A DNA stretch of 64,000 bases from JADKAC01 sp964492065 (GTDB lineage: Bacteria; Bacteroidota; Bacteroidia; Chitinophagales; BACL12), in assembly GCA_964492065.1 (NCBI GenBank), contig CAZBHH010000001.1, positions 1 through 64,000 on the forward strand, in the 5' to 3' direction. Of the stretch, positions 1 through 7,112 are shown in pieces. The notes under the pieces were generated by a model. That model did not search any database. It was not told where the DNA came from and saw nothing but the letters and a program-made list of their open reading frames with translations. Every line of letters starts with the position of its first letter. Positions within the stretch are counted from its first letter, which is position 1. The translations under genes were made by a program, and so were the position numbers.

Positions 1-79
1 CAACTCACACACGGAAGCAGCCAACATCTGCTAGTTGTGAATTGCTTTCAAGTTTTTATTACCTTCGGTCTTTGACAAC
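1..79 (+). CRISPR. Type II-C CRISPR array, cas2-proximal end (partial)
   Basis: One full repeat of about 46 nt lies at 34-79, starting GTTGTGAATTGCTTTCAAG and ending GACAAC. The first four bases of the window, CAAC, equal the last four bases of that repeat, so a preceding repeat probably ends at position 4 and 5-33 is a spacer of about 29 nt. The rest of the array lies left of the window. The first 23 nt of the repeat are complementary to the anti-repeat at 6394-6416 with two mismatches, which fixes crRNA orientation as plus strand, opposite to the cas genes. The exact 3' end of the repeat is uncertain (46-49 nt) because only one copy is fully visible. No leader can be identified here; this looks more like the terminal end. 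Confidence 0.85.
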
Positions 80-124
80 AGCGTTTGCCAAAACCCGCAG
101 CAGCTAAGGGTTTTGGGTTGTCAG

Positions 125-165
125 CAGGAAGAAAAAACGGAGTGAAATGCCGGTTTTTCTTCCTG
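125..165. terminator. Inverted repeat between array and cas2
   Basis: A 16-bp inverted repeat (125-140 with 150-165, one mismatch, 9-nt loop) contains runs of A and T. It lies just past the cas2 stop and can end cas operon transcripts (minus) and array transcripts (plus). A second, nested inverted repeat (73-79 with 117-123, and 90-96 with 108-114) joins the end of the last repeat to the downstream sequence. The terminator function is inferred. Confidence 0.5.
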
Positions 166-175
166 TTATTTATTA

Positions 176-514
176 TTAAAACATTTCTAACTGGTGGTTT
201 GGCGCCGTCAGTTGGGCCGGTTTGGTGCCGTAAAACAATTCCATCTGGCCGAATTGCTTGTCGGTAATGCACAAAATGCCGATGCTGCCCTCATCGGGCA
301 GAATCTTTTTCACCCTGCGGATATGCACATCCGCATTCTCGCGGCTCATGCAATGCCGGATGTACAGGCTGAACTGGAACATGGTGAAACCATCGTTCAA
401 GATCTGCTTCCTGAATTTCGCATAGCGCTTGCGGTCGGCCGCCGTTTCGGTGGGCAGGTCGAACATTACAAATATCCACATAACCCGGTAGGCGTTTAAT
501 CTGTCAAAATGCAT
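176..514 (-). CDS. cas2: CRISPR-associated endonuclease Cas2
   Basis: Cas2 dimers bridge two Cas1 dimers in the spacer-integration complex. The 112-residue product begins MHFDRLNAYRVMW and shows the ferredoxin-like Cas2 pattern: beta strand with FVMFDLPTET (metal-site Asp in FDLP), then the RKRYAKFRKQI helix, FQFSLYIRH and a C-terminal ITDKQFGQMELFYG. Length and sequence fit the long Cas2 of Bacteroidota II-C systems. I chose the start at 514 because the open frame upstream overlaps cas1 and has no Cas2 similarity; this leaves 1 nt between the cas1 stop and the cas2 ATG, so the two are probably translationally coupled. Last gene of the cas operon. Base composition is clearly G+C richer than in cas9. 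Confidence 0.95.
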   Translation of the reverse strand: MHFDRLNAYRVMWIFVMFDLPTETAADRKRYAKFRKQILNDGFTMFQFSLYIRHCMSRENADVHIRRVKKILPDEGSIGILCITDKQFGQMELFYGTKPAQLTAPNHQLEMF

Positions 515-515
515 A

Positions 516-1424
516 TCAACTGCTGTCGGAACATAAGACGGGATATAAGAGCTTGCGGCTGCTTCCTTCGAAACACCGGGCGAGGCTGGCGGTAGTGCGC
601 TGCACCGCATTCATCAGCGGGCACTTCTCTTCGCCCAGCATCACATCCATTGCCGGAATACCCAGCAATTGCTGTTTCATGGATGGCGTCATATCGAGGA
701 ACCGCCCGTTGAGCTGCACGATATGAAATACCACTTTATCGACATACGGGCGGTAAGGCTCCATGATGTCGTCGGCCAGGCAATAGGCGTTGTACTGGTT
801 GCGGTGGAAGATTCCGAGAGTTGGCAACAGCCCGCTGCCGACCAGGCTGCGGGCAACCACCGCCCGCAGTACGGCATACCCGTAATTGAGCAGGTTGTTG
901 GGTGGCTCGCCGTCCCGCTGCCGCACGAAACCCGGCAGAATCGGGAACAGGTGTTTCCAATAGTAGCCGGCAGCCCGTGCCTCGCAATTGTCGCTGTCGC
1001 CGCTCTTCACACGGGTAACCAGGTTTACCAGGGTTTTGTTTGCAATGCGGTGCTGCGCTAACAGGTTCGACTGGTTTACGATCTTGGCCATGACGGTCTG
1101 TTGCCACAATTGCTTTTTTAAAGGCAGCGATGCGTTAACCTGGTGCTGAAAGTGCCGGCTTTGCAGCGTATGTCCCTCGAGGTTGAGCATCAGCCCTGTG
1201 GGCAAGTGCGCTTCATTGCAGGTGATGAGCGCTACATTGTTGGCCAGCAGTTTAGCTATTACAGCATGGGTGATGGTAATTTGCTGATTATCTAAAATCA
1301 AAATACCGATGTCTTCAATTGCCGCAGTTACCACCTCACCTCTTTCGATAAGCTCTGCAATCAACTGTTCATTTTTGGTTTTTAAATAAGCCGGATTGCC
1401 AAAATAAAGGGTGCGCTTTATCAT
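516..1424 (-). CDS. cas1: CRISPR-associated integrase Cas1 (type II)
   Basis: Cas1 is the metal-dependent integrase that inserts prespacers at the leader-repeat junction. The 302-residue protein has an N-terminal beta domain (about 1-90) and the all-helical catalytic domain. The metal-binding residues are visible as Glu148 (CEARAAGYYW), His207 (GIFHRNQ) and Glu222 (LADDIMEPYRP). The HFQHQV and RVKSGDSDN segments are typical of type II-C Cas1. It starts 7 nt after the stop of the transposase gene and ends 1 nt before cas2. Composition shifts inside the gene: the first 50-60 codons are A+T rich like cas9, the remainder is G+C rich (hand counts of 50-62% in 60-nt lines at 841-900, 1141-1200 and 1201-1260, against 33-45% from 1261 to 1424). 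Confidence 0.97.
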   Translation of the reverse strand: MIKRTLYFGNPAYLKTKNEQLIAELIERGEVVTAAIEDIGILILDNQQITITHAVIAKLLANNVALITCNEAHLPTGLMLNLEGHTLQSRHFQHQVNASLPLKKQLWQQTVMAKIVNQSNLLAQHRIANKTLVNLVTRVKSGDSDNCEARAAGYYWKHLFPILPGFVRQRDGEPPNNLLNYGYAVLRAVVARSLVGSGLLPTLGIFHRNQYNAYCLADDIMEPYRPYVDKVVFHIVQLNGRFLDMTPSMKQQLLGIPAMDVMLGEEKCPLMNAVQRTTASLARCFEGSSRKLLYPVLCSDSS

Positions 1425-1431
1425 AACAATT

Positions 1432-2028
1432 TCAGGTTAATTCAGCCTCTAAGGTTTGATATTCGTTAAACTCCCGTTGACGGTTAATGTGTAGTTCTTT
1501 ATAGTTATCAATAGTTCCAAACAAGCGATTAAATAGTTCAGGTTGTTGTTTAGGAAATTCATGGAAGGAGGTCCATTGCCAATCCCGGTTTCTTGAAACA
1601 AAACCATGTTTAACCGGATTTAGTTGGATATATAAAATTAAAGTCATCAAATATTCATCCGACCGGATTTCTTTACGCTTGAAATTCTTAATAAACAGCG
1701 ACCTTCTTCTATTATAAACTTTATTGAAAGCTTGCGAATAGCTGCTGAAGAAATTTGAAAATTGTTTACTTACGAATTTTGATCGATCTTCAAACCTTTC
1801 CAAGGTTTGAAACTTTGGAAAAGTTGAAGCTACTTCCGCTTCGGTTTTTATTTTTACCAACAGATGAAAATGGTTCGGCATCAAACACCAGGCTACGGTA
1901 TCGGCAATCGGGTCAATATGCCGGTGATATTTGTCTAAAAAAAAAGAATAGTTCTTCTCCTCCCGAAACAAATTATCATCGCCATTGGCGTGGTTGAAGA
2001 TGTGGTAGCAGGTGGAGAATTGGAGCAT
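1432..2028 (-). CDS. Y1 HUH transposase, REP-associated (RAYT) type, inside the cas operon
   Basis: A 198-residue IS200/RAYT-like Y1 transposase. HUH enzymes of this family nick single-stranded DNA at hairpins through a tyrosine. Visible motifs are the family start CYHIFNHANGD, the metal-binding HUH motif His53-Phe-His55 in CLMPNHFHLLVKI, and the candidate nucleophile Tyr133 in LYIQLNPVKHG followed by W-x-W-TSFHEF. Nothing is broken, so it could be active. It lies on the same strand as cas9 and cas1 with 8 nt before and 7 nt after it, so it is almost certainly co-transcribed. No IS ends or target duplication are visible at either boundary. The coding sequence contains a 10-bp-arm palindrome at 1789-1811 that resembles a REP element. 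Residues 66-90 encoded around it look like an insertion between HUH and Tyr motifs. A role in CRISPR is unknown. Confidence 0.93.
   Translation of the reverse strand: MLQFSTCYHIFNHANGDDNLFREEKNYSFFLDKYHRHIDPIADTVAWCLMPNHFHLLVKIKTEAEVASTFPKFQTLERFEDRSKFVSKQFSNFFSSYSQAFNKVYNRRRSLFIKNFKRKEIRSDEYLMTLILYIQLNPVKHGFVSRNRDWQWTSFHEFPKQQPELFNRLFGTIDNYKELHINRQREFNEYQTLEAELT
1789..1811. repeat. REP-like palindrome inside the RAYT gene
   Basis: TTCAAACCTT (1789-1798) and AAGGTTTGAA (1802-1811) form perfect 10-bp arms around a 3-nt loop. RAYT enzymes act on small palindromic REP hairpins, so a palindrome within the transposase gene is suggestive. I found no second copy in this window. Confidence 0.6.
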
Positions 2029-2036
2029 GATTTAAT

Positions 2037-5000
2037 TTAATATTCGCCAATACTTATTATTTCACCAAGATGATTAGTACGCACTTTTACTACGTGGCTC
2101 ATTCCATTTACTCCTAATCTTTTCCAAGTAGTTTCTTTTAATTCATTCACATTTTCAACAGTTGTTTCAAGATGATGTCTGAGAAAATAATCTTTTGTAG
2201 CAATCTTCTGTACTCTAAACAAATTCGGGCTGATTAGTGCTCTATTTTTTGGATCCAATAAATCAATCTCAGCCGGATTAAATCCCGTTTTTTCGTTTGG
2301 AAATACAAAAAGCTCATTTTGTTTCATTGTAAATAAAAACTGCCATCCCATCGACCTATTAAATGTCTTGTCGATTACCGGCAATCCTTGGTTAACACGT
2401 TCCACAGCTTCAAAAAATGAAACCACTTTTTCCTGCAGGTTGCCGTTTTCATCCCTGTAAATGGCCACGTGATGATTATTACCCGTGCTTACAAAATCCA
2501 CAGGTATTTTCTTGCCATTTTCATCGAGGATCAGGTTGCCAAAATGATTCTTTTTATAATGCAATGCCTCGGCGTTTTTAACACCACTGATTGTAACTCG
2601 TTTTACGGATATACCTTTTTCCTTATTCAGCCAAATAGGATTTTTGTCTAAACCTGCAAAGGCTTTCTTTGCATCTCCGCTGAAAGATTCCAATCTGGCT
2701 TTTAAAAGTTGCCTTATACCTGCATCCAGCACTTTGTCTATCAGTTTTACATCTTTAAAATTATCCGGTGTTATATCTTTTCTTATTGAAAAATCTTCTT
2801 CCAGCCAAACCAACTTAACGGTTTCAGGTATTGCAATACTTTTGGCGTCATCGAGATAGATTGGGTTTTTACTTAATGCATTTCTACCGGTAAATGCTTT
2901 TTTAGAATCAAAGCCATTGGCTTCCAATCTCTCAAACAACAATTTACGATATTGCGGATTTGCAACTTTGTTTACAGCCTCTTTGTCGAAGGAGGCATTT
3001 ATCTTTACATCCTTACTCTCATAATATCTGTACCTGCCATATACAGTTTCTTTGTGCAATTGCCCCCTTGGCGTCAGTGTTTTTTGCACTTTGGGATTAC
3101 CCTTTATAATATTCTTACTCTTGGTTACGACCTTGTTTTTTGACTTATGGGAAATAAATACCTGCTCTAAATGCTCTTTGGCCAATTGCCTGAAGTTGGG
3201 AATAGGCTCTTTAAATACTCTTTTCTTTTCACCGGCTTCGTCAATCTTCATTTCGGTTTCCTTATTTTCAATTGAAATAATATTCCAATGCATTTTATGC
3301 CTCTCATCCTTTCTCGCATTGAGATAGTTGAGATATTGAATGTAGCTATGCTTCGTAAACGCCACGGTTAAGGCATCCATTGCATGATGCCGGTGATCAT
3401 TGCGTTTCGTCCAGTCCTTTATCACTTCAACTTTCTGACCATATTTGCGCTCTTCGAGTTCTGTTAATCCGAGCGCCCGATACTTAGGTAAATTCATTTC
3501 TTTCATTACATTTATCAAACCCCAGTCCTCCCTCAACCTGTCTGTTACGGCTCCGGTAGTGGAAACAACGGATTTTGTAACAGTAAATAGAATTTCTTTT
3601 GCCTTTTTGGCAATATATTGAGTATCTCGTAAATCCCGCTCAATAAACCCATCTCCAATTTCAGACTCCCTTAATAACAATTTTTTATATTTTGCCTTAG
3701 AAATAATTTTACTATTAAACAGATTTTCAACCCTGGTTTTATAATCATTAAGTTCTTCCACATCAAACCCGGATTCAATATAATCAAAGGCAGTCATATT
3801 CCCTTTTTTAATATTGTCTTTCCTGAAAACAATGGTTTTGTTTGAAAAACTGTCGTCAAACAGGCGGCTCTGAGGTATTATATGTTCAATGTCAATTTGT
3901 TTACTGAACAGCAATTCCTTAGGGATATATGTATTTGTGTATAAATCCTTATAGCCATTGATTTTCAGTTCCTCATACAATCTGTAACGGATAATATCAT
4001 TGCGGGTGGGATTTAGAACCCCAAACTCCTTTTGAAGTAGTTTTTCAATTTTCTCATATTCTATTTTTGCTGCATTGATGTTATTCGTCATTTCAGCCCT
4101 TTCCTTGGCATTTTTCTTTAACTCCCGGGCTAATTCAATCCGTATCTCATCAAAATGGAAATATTTTACAACATTCCCCTTAGCATCCTTTTCGGAATTT
4201 TTAAGTATCAGGGTGTTGACGACATTAATCATTTGATTAAGTATTTTCTCAACTACTGGATTCCTCAGGCTGTTTTTAGGTAACAATTCCAGCATATCTT
4301 TCAGCACCCTGTTATCCAACTCCTCTTTTGTTAATGAATGCTTCGAATGGCGATATTTCGCAAGTTCACAGGCTTCATTGAATTTACTCTCCTTAATAAA
4401 TGGAAATATTTTTCGCATTGCCTTTGAAGAAAGATTACCGTAATCACCTTGAAAATTAATATTTGAGAGTACTTTTGCATGTTCAACGGCAAATCCAAAC
4501 TTTTTCTCCAGCAATTCATATAGCTTTTCATTTCCTGAATTTGAATTATCTCCTTCATAGGAATATAACAAGTGCCACAACCTGTAAGAAGTCTGTTTTT
4601 CAAAATCTTGTCCTGTCAATTCAGCATCAAAATCCAAGATAGATACATCAATACCCATTGAAGTAAATATTTCTGAAACCGCTTTCTTAATTTCGGCGGC
4701 AGGAATATTTATGTCTTGCAATTCTATTTCATCTTTATTAGATTTTACTTTTAGATAATCCCTTAAATCGTATCCGGCATTTTCAATAATTTTAAAATAA
4801 GCCTCATACAACGCTTGTTGGGTTCTGTTTCCTTCAAGTTGGGTATAATTCATTTCCCATTCCTGCGCACTATGGCCTAATAATTCAATAATAGTTTTGC
4901 TATTGAGATTTCCCTTGATATTTAGCTCGTCGAATAATAATTGTTTTGCATCTAAATCCAGGACAAATTCACTATCGCAATCTCTTGTTTCATCTGTTTT

Positions 5001-6356
5001 ATTTGTTCTTATCGTTTTTTTCCTTCGAATCCCTTTCCGACGAAATTCTACGTTATTGAGGTTTTGCCATATTTTAAATTCTTGAAACAGCGGTGAAGAT
5101 TTTGGTGCAACTTTTAGACCTATTTGTTTTCGGACTTTTTTCCCGTCTATATCAATTAATATTTCCCGGCTTTCGAATTCGCAAAAACTTATAAGTCCTT
5201 TCTGAGATTTAAGTCTTCGTTGGTAAAAGATTATAACATCACGAATTTCCTCTTTCAACGCATGTGTCAATTGGGTGTAAAAACCCGCTTGGGTTTCCCA
5301 TATTTTTTCAAATTCATCCAGATAATCCTGGCGGTAAAACACCTGATTCTTCAGGCTGGTATGCGGGTTTTTCTTCAGTTGCCGATACAGGTATTGACCC
5401 ACGGTTTCCTCATTGAAGTAAAGCTCTTTACTTCTGTCAGATATAGCTCCCAGGTATCCGCTGGAATTATTCAAATTACTATTAATTTCAGTAATCACAT
5501 AAGCAAGCTGTTCTTTTTCCAAGGGCGTCGATAATGAATCACATCGCCATTTGTAAGCCTGAAAACGCTTTATCTCCCTGTTGTTGAAATTGATAGTCAT
5601 TTCATTTTTTAGGCTATCATCCAGATCTTTAATTTCAGCAGGGTTGAACTTGTAGTTTATCCAAAACAGTGATGAAGTGGCTTTTTGACCTTTACCCTTT
5701 ATTTCCAGATAAAATGAATCTGTAAGAATTTCAGGGTGATACATTTTCTGATAATTCCATATTGCATCGAGTTCTGCTTGCAAATCAGATCTATAAAACT
5801 CAGGTACCGATTTTGACCCTTTTTGCAAAAGCCGAAACGTCAATTGTCCGGGTGTGAGGTTTTCCTCATATAATTTCCTTGCAATTGCCATTCCGTCAAT
5901 TGCCTGGCCTTCATCTTCATTTTTTGCTTTTCGGCTGCTTTTATATCCCCGCTTTTTATTGATAGCAAACAGCACTCTTGCAAATTCATCCAGCTCAATC
6001 TTTTCTGTCGCAGCTAAGGCACGCAACTTCCAGGTTGCATGCGTAGTATCGGGACCATCCTCTGTTAATGTACTATTGGCATTGATAATATTTGAATTAA
6101 GCAATATTTCCAATAAATTACTCCTTCTCAGTTTGTAACGGTTCAGATTTCTCCTCGCACCTCGTTTTAAAGTTCTGTCTGCATTTGTTGTTATGGGCTT
6201 CCCCTTTTCAAAATTTGTTTGTTCATCAATTGTTAAAGGATTTACCCTGACTCCGATTTGTTCAATTGTAGATTGATCGGCAGTCTCGCCTTCTGTAACA
6301 TGCGCCCAACCGATGCTGTTGGTACCCAGGTCTAGCCCTAAAATATTTTTTTTCAT
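2037..6356 (-). CDS. cas9: CRISPR-associated endonuclease Cas9 (type II-C)
   Basis: RNA-guided nuclease of 1439 residues. RuvC-I carries Asp9 (ILGLDLGTNSIGWAHV); an arginine-rich bridge helix lies at about 61-85 (RGARRNLNRYKLRRSN); RuvC-II has Glu741 (IRIELAREL); the HNH nickase has Asp822 and catalytic His825 (IDIEHIIPQSRLFDDS); RuvC-III has His991 and Asp994 (HHAMDALTVAF). All catalytic residues are present, so it should cut both strands. The size is large for II-C in general but usual for Bacteroidota versions. There is no cas4 or csn2 nearby, which with cas1 and cas2 alone supports II-C. First gene of the operon; a divergent tracrRNA starts about 40 nt upstream. The gene is A+T rich (18 G+C of 60 counted at 4021-4080). 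Confidence 0.98.
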   Translation of the reverse strand: MKKNILGLDLGTNSIGWAHVTEGETADQSTIEQIGVRVNPLTIDEQTNFEKGKPITTNADRTLKRGARRNLNRYKLRRSNLLEILLNSNIINANSTLTEDGPDTTHATWKLRALAATEKIELDEFARVLFAINKKRGYKSSRKAKNEDEGQAIDGMAIARKLYEENLTPGQLTFRLLQKGSKSVPEFYRSDLQAELDAIWNYQKMYHPEILTDSFYLEIKGKGQKATSSLFWINYKFNPAEIKDLDDSLKNEMTINFNNREIKRFQAYKWRCDSLSTPLEKEQLAYVITEINSNLNNSSGYLGAISDRSKELYFNEETVGQYLYRQLKKNPHTSLKNQVFYRQDYLDEFEKIWETQAGFYTQLTHALKEEIRDVIIFYQRRLKSQKGLISFCEFESREILIDIDGKKVRKQIGLKVAPKSSPLFQEFKIWQNLNNVEFRRKGIRRKKTIRTNKTDETRDCDSEFVLDLDAKQLLFDELNIKGNLNSKTIIELLGHSAQEWEMNYTQLEGNRTQQALYEAYFKIIENAGYDLRDYLKVKSNKDEIELQDINIPAAEIKKAVSEIFTSMGIDVSILDFDAELTGQDFEKQTSYRLWHLLYSYEGDNSNSGNEKLYELLEKKFGFAVEHAKVLSNINFQGDYGNLSSKAMRKIFPFIKESKFNEACELAKYRHSKHSLTKEELDNRVLKDMLELLPKNSLRNPVVEKILNQMINVVNTLILKNSEKDAKGNVVKYFHFDEIRIELARELKKNAKERAEMTNNINAAKIEYEKIEKLLQKEFGVLNPTRNDIIRYRLYEELKINGYKDLYTNTYIPKELLFSKQIDIEHIIPQSRLFDDSFSNKTIVFRKDNIKKGNMTAFDYIESGFDVEELNDYKTRVENLFNSKIISKAKYKKLLLRESEIGDGFIERDLRDTQYIAKKAKEILFTVTKSVVSTTGAVTDRLREDWGLINVMKEMNLPKYRALGLTELEERKYGQKVEVIKDWTKRNDHRHHAMDALTVAFTKHSYIQYLNYLNARKDERHKMHWNIISIENKETEMKIDEAGEKKRVFKEPIPNFRQLAKEHLEQVFISHKSKNKVVTKSKNIIKGNPKVQKTLTPRGQLHKETVYGRYRYYESKDVKINASFDKEAVNKVANPQYRKLLFERLEANGFDSKKAFTGRNALSKNPIYLDDAKSIAIPETVKLVWLEEDFSIRKDITPDNFKDVKLIDKVLDAGIRQLLKARLESFSGDAKKAFAGLDKNPIWLNKEKGISVKRVTISGVKNAEALHYKKNHFGNLILDENGKKIPVDFVSTGNNHHVAIYRDENGNLQEKVVSFFEAVERVNQGLPVIDKTFNRSMGWQFLFTMKQNELFVFPNEKTGFNPAEIDLLDPKNRALISPNLFRVQKIATKDYFLRHHLETTVENVNELKETTWKRLGVNGMSHVVKVRTNHLGEIISIGEY

Positions 6357-6383
6357 AAAGCGGTTTTTTTTAACAAATATTTA

Positions 6384-6391
6384 TATATTTA
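6384..6391 (+). promoter_or_regulatory. Candidate -7 element for tracrRNA
   Basis: TATATTTA differs from the Bacteroidota -7 consensus TAnnTTTG at one position and lies a few bases before the anti-repeat, so transcription would begin near 6394. On the other strand AATATTTG (6381-6374) could serve cas9 in the same short A+T-rich gap. Both assignments are inferred from sequence only. Confidence 0.4.
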
Positions 6392-6393
6392 CC

Positions 6394-6478
6394 AAAACTT
6401 GTAAGCAATTCACAATAAGGATTATTCCGTTGTGAAAACATTTAAGGCGGCCACGTAACAACGTGGTCGTCTTTTTTT
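6394..6478 (+). ncRNA. tracrRNA
   Basis: The trans-activating RNA pairs with the crRNA repeat and is bound by Cas9. The anti-repeat at 6394-6416 is complementary to repeat positions 34-56 at 21 of 23 bases, with one internal and one terminal mismatch. It is followed by a core (AAGGATTATTCCGTTGTGAA) and by a strong 13-bp terminator stem (6444-6456 with 6461-6473) around an AACA loop, ending in a T tract at 6472-6478. The 3' half of the anti-repeat (6409-6415) is also complementary to 6430-6436, allowing an internal hairpin in the free RNA. It is transcribed away from cas9. The 5' end is estimated. Confidence 0.92.
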
Positions 6479-6810
6479 GCGGTGTTATCACAAGGCCATG
6501 CCCATTTTGAATTTAGTTTACTTCCCGGAATAAGCGGGGATGGATAAATCTAATACATACCGTTGAGTTGATTGCAATTTTGAATCAACTTTTAACAAGG
6601 CGCCTTGGGTGGGCGGCGTTGGCTGTGCGCAAATGCCGCAGCCGGTGGGGATTTGCGGGATGTGGAATCGCCGCATCGCCGCTGTTCTGCGGGGCACGCT
6701 GCGGTTACTCCTGCTGCGCATGTGACCGCCGCTGTGTATTTTTATACTTTCCGGCGCCAGAACCGGCTGCCGGCACACTGTGTTTTAACCGTAAATAAAA
6801 ACTGAATGAT
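6479..6810. other. Intergenic, no gene supported
   Basis: This stretch separates the CRISPR locus from the chromosome to the right. About 6600-6780 is noticeably G+C rich compared with cas9 on its left. Open frames on both strands exist but their translations are Cys/Arg-rich low-complexity strings without any recognisable domain, and I do not call them. It may hold the promoter of the zinc-finger gene at 6811. Confidence 0.5.
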
Positions 6811-7059
6811 ATGAAATGTCCGAATTGCAATGTAAACCTGGTAATGAGTGAGCGCAGCGGTATCGAGATTGACTATTGCCCCGACTGCCGCGGCGTGTGG
6901 CTCGACCGCGGCGAGCTCGATAAAATCATCGAACGCTCATCGCGGGATACGCCTCCCAATCCCTCCGGCTCATACGACGGCAAACAACACTACCCGAAAG
7001 ATGGCCATTACCCTTATAAAAAGAAAAAGGGTTTGTTCGACGAATTGTTTGACTTCTGA
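6811..7059 (+). CDS. zf-TFIIB domain small protein
   Basis: An 82-residue protein with an N-terminal zinc ribbon of the zf-TFIIB family: CPNC at residues 3-6 and CPDC at 23-26, followed by the family signature RGVWLDRGELDKII. The C-terminal half is hydrophilic (proline, tyrosine, lysine) and ends GLFDELFDF, which looks like a short interaction tail. The family is common in bacteria but has no established biochemical function; zinc binding is the only safe prediction. It is a single gene converging on clpC with a shared terminator. It is cytosolic, with no signal peptide. Confidence 0.85.
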   Translation: MKCPNCNVNLVMSERSGIEIDYCPDCRGVWLDRGELDKIIERSSRDTPPNPSGSYDGKQHYPKDGHYPYKKKKGLFDELFDF

Positions 7060-7083
7060 TAAATGCTTCCTAAGGGTGAAATA

Positions 7084-7112
7084 AAAAAACCGGCTTGCGC
7101 CGGTTTTTTTTT
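7084..7112. terminator. Bidirectional terminator between zf-TFIIB gene and clpC
   Basis: A-rich run, CCGGC-TTGC-GCCGG stem, then a run of T. It serves the plus-strand zinc-finger gene and, read in reverse, the end of clpC. Confidence 0.85.

Noticed and set aside
176..610. Longer cas2 start at 610
   Set aside because: It would overlap cas1 by 95 nt with residues that have no Cas2 similarity; MHFDRLNAYRVMW at 514 is the typical start.
1432..2028. The transposase as a disruptive insertion that splits the cas operon
   Set aside because: cas9 and cas1 are both full length, spacing is tight, and no terminal repeats or target duplications are visible.
4331..4603. A 90-codon frame on the same strand inside cas9
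   Set aside because: It is an out-of-frame shadow of an intact Cas9 without its own domain.
6518..6798. Frames on both strands between the tracrRNA and the zinc-finger gene
   Set aside because: Translations are low-complexity Cys/Arg/Pro strings with no recognisable domain, and the two strands overlap each other.
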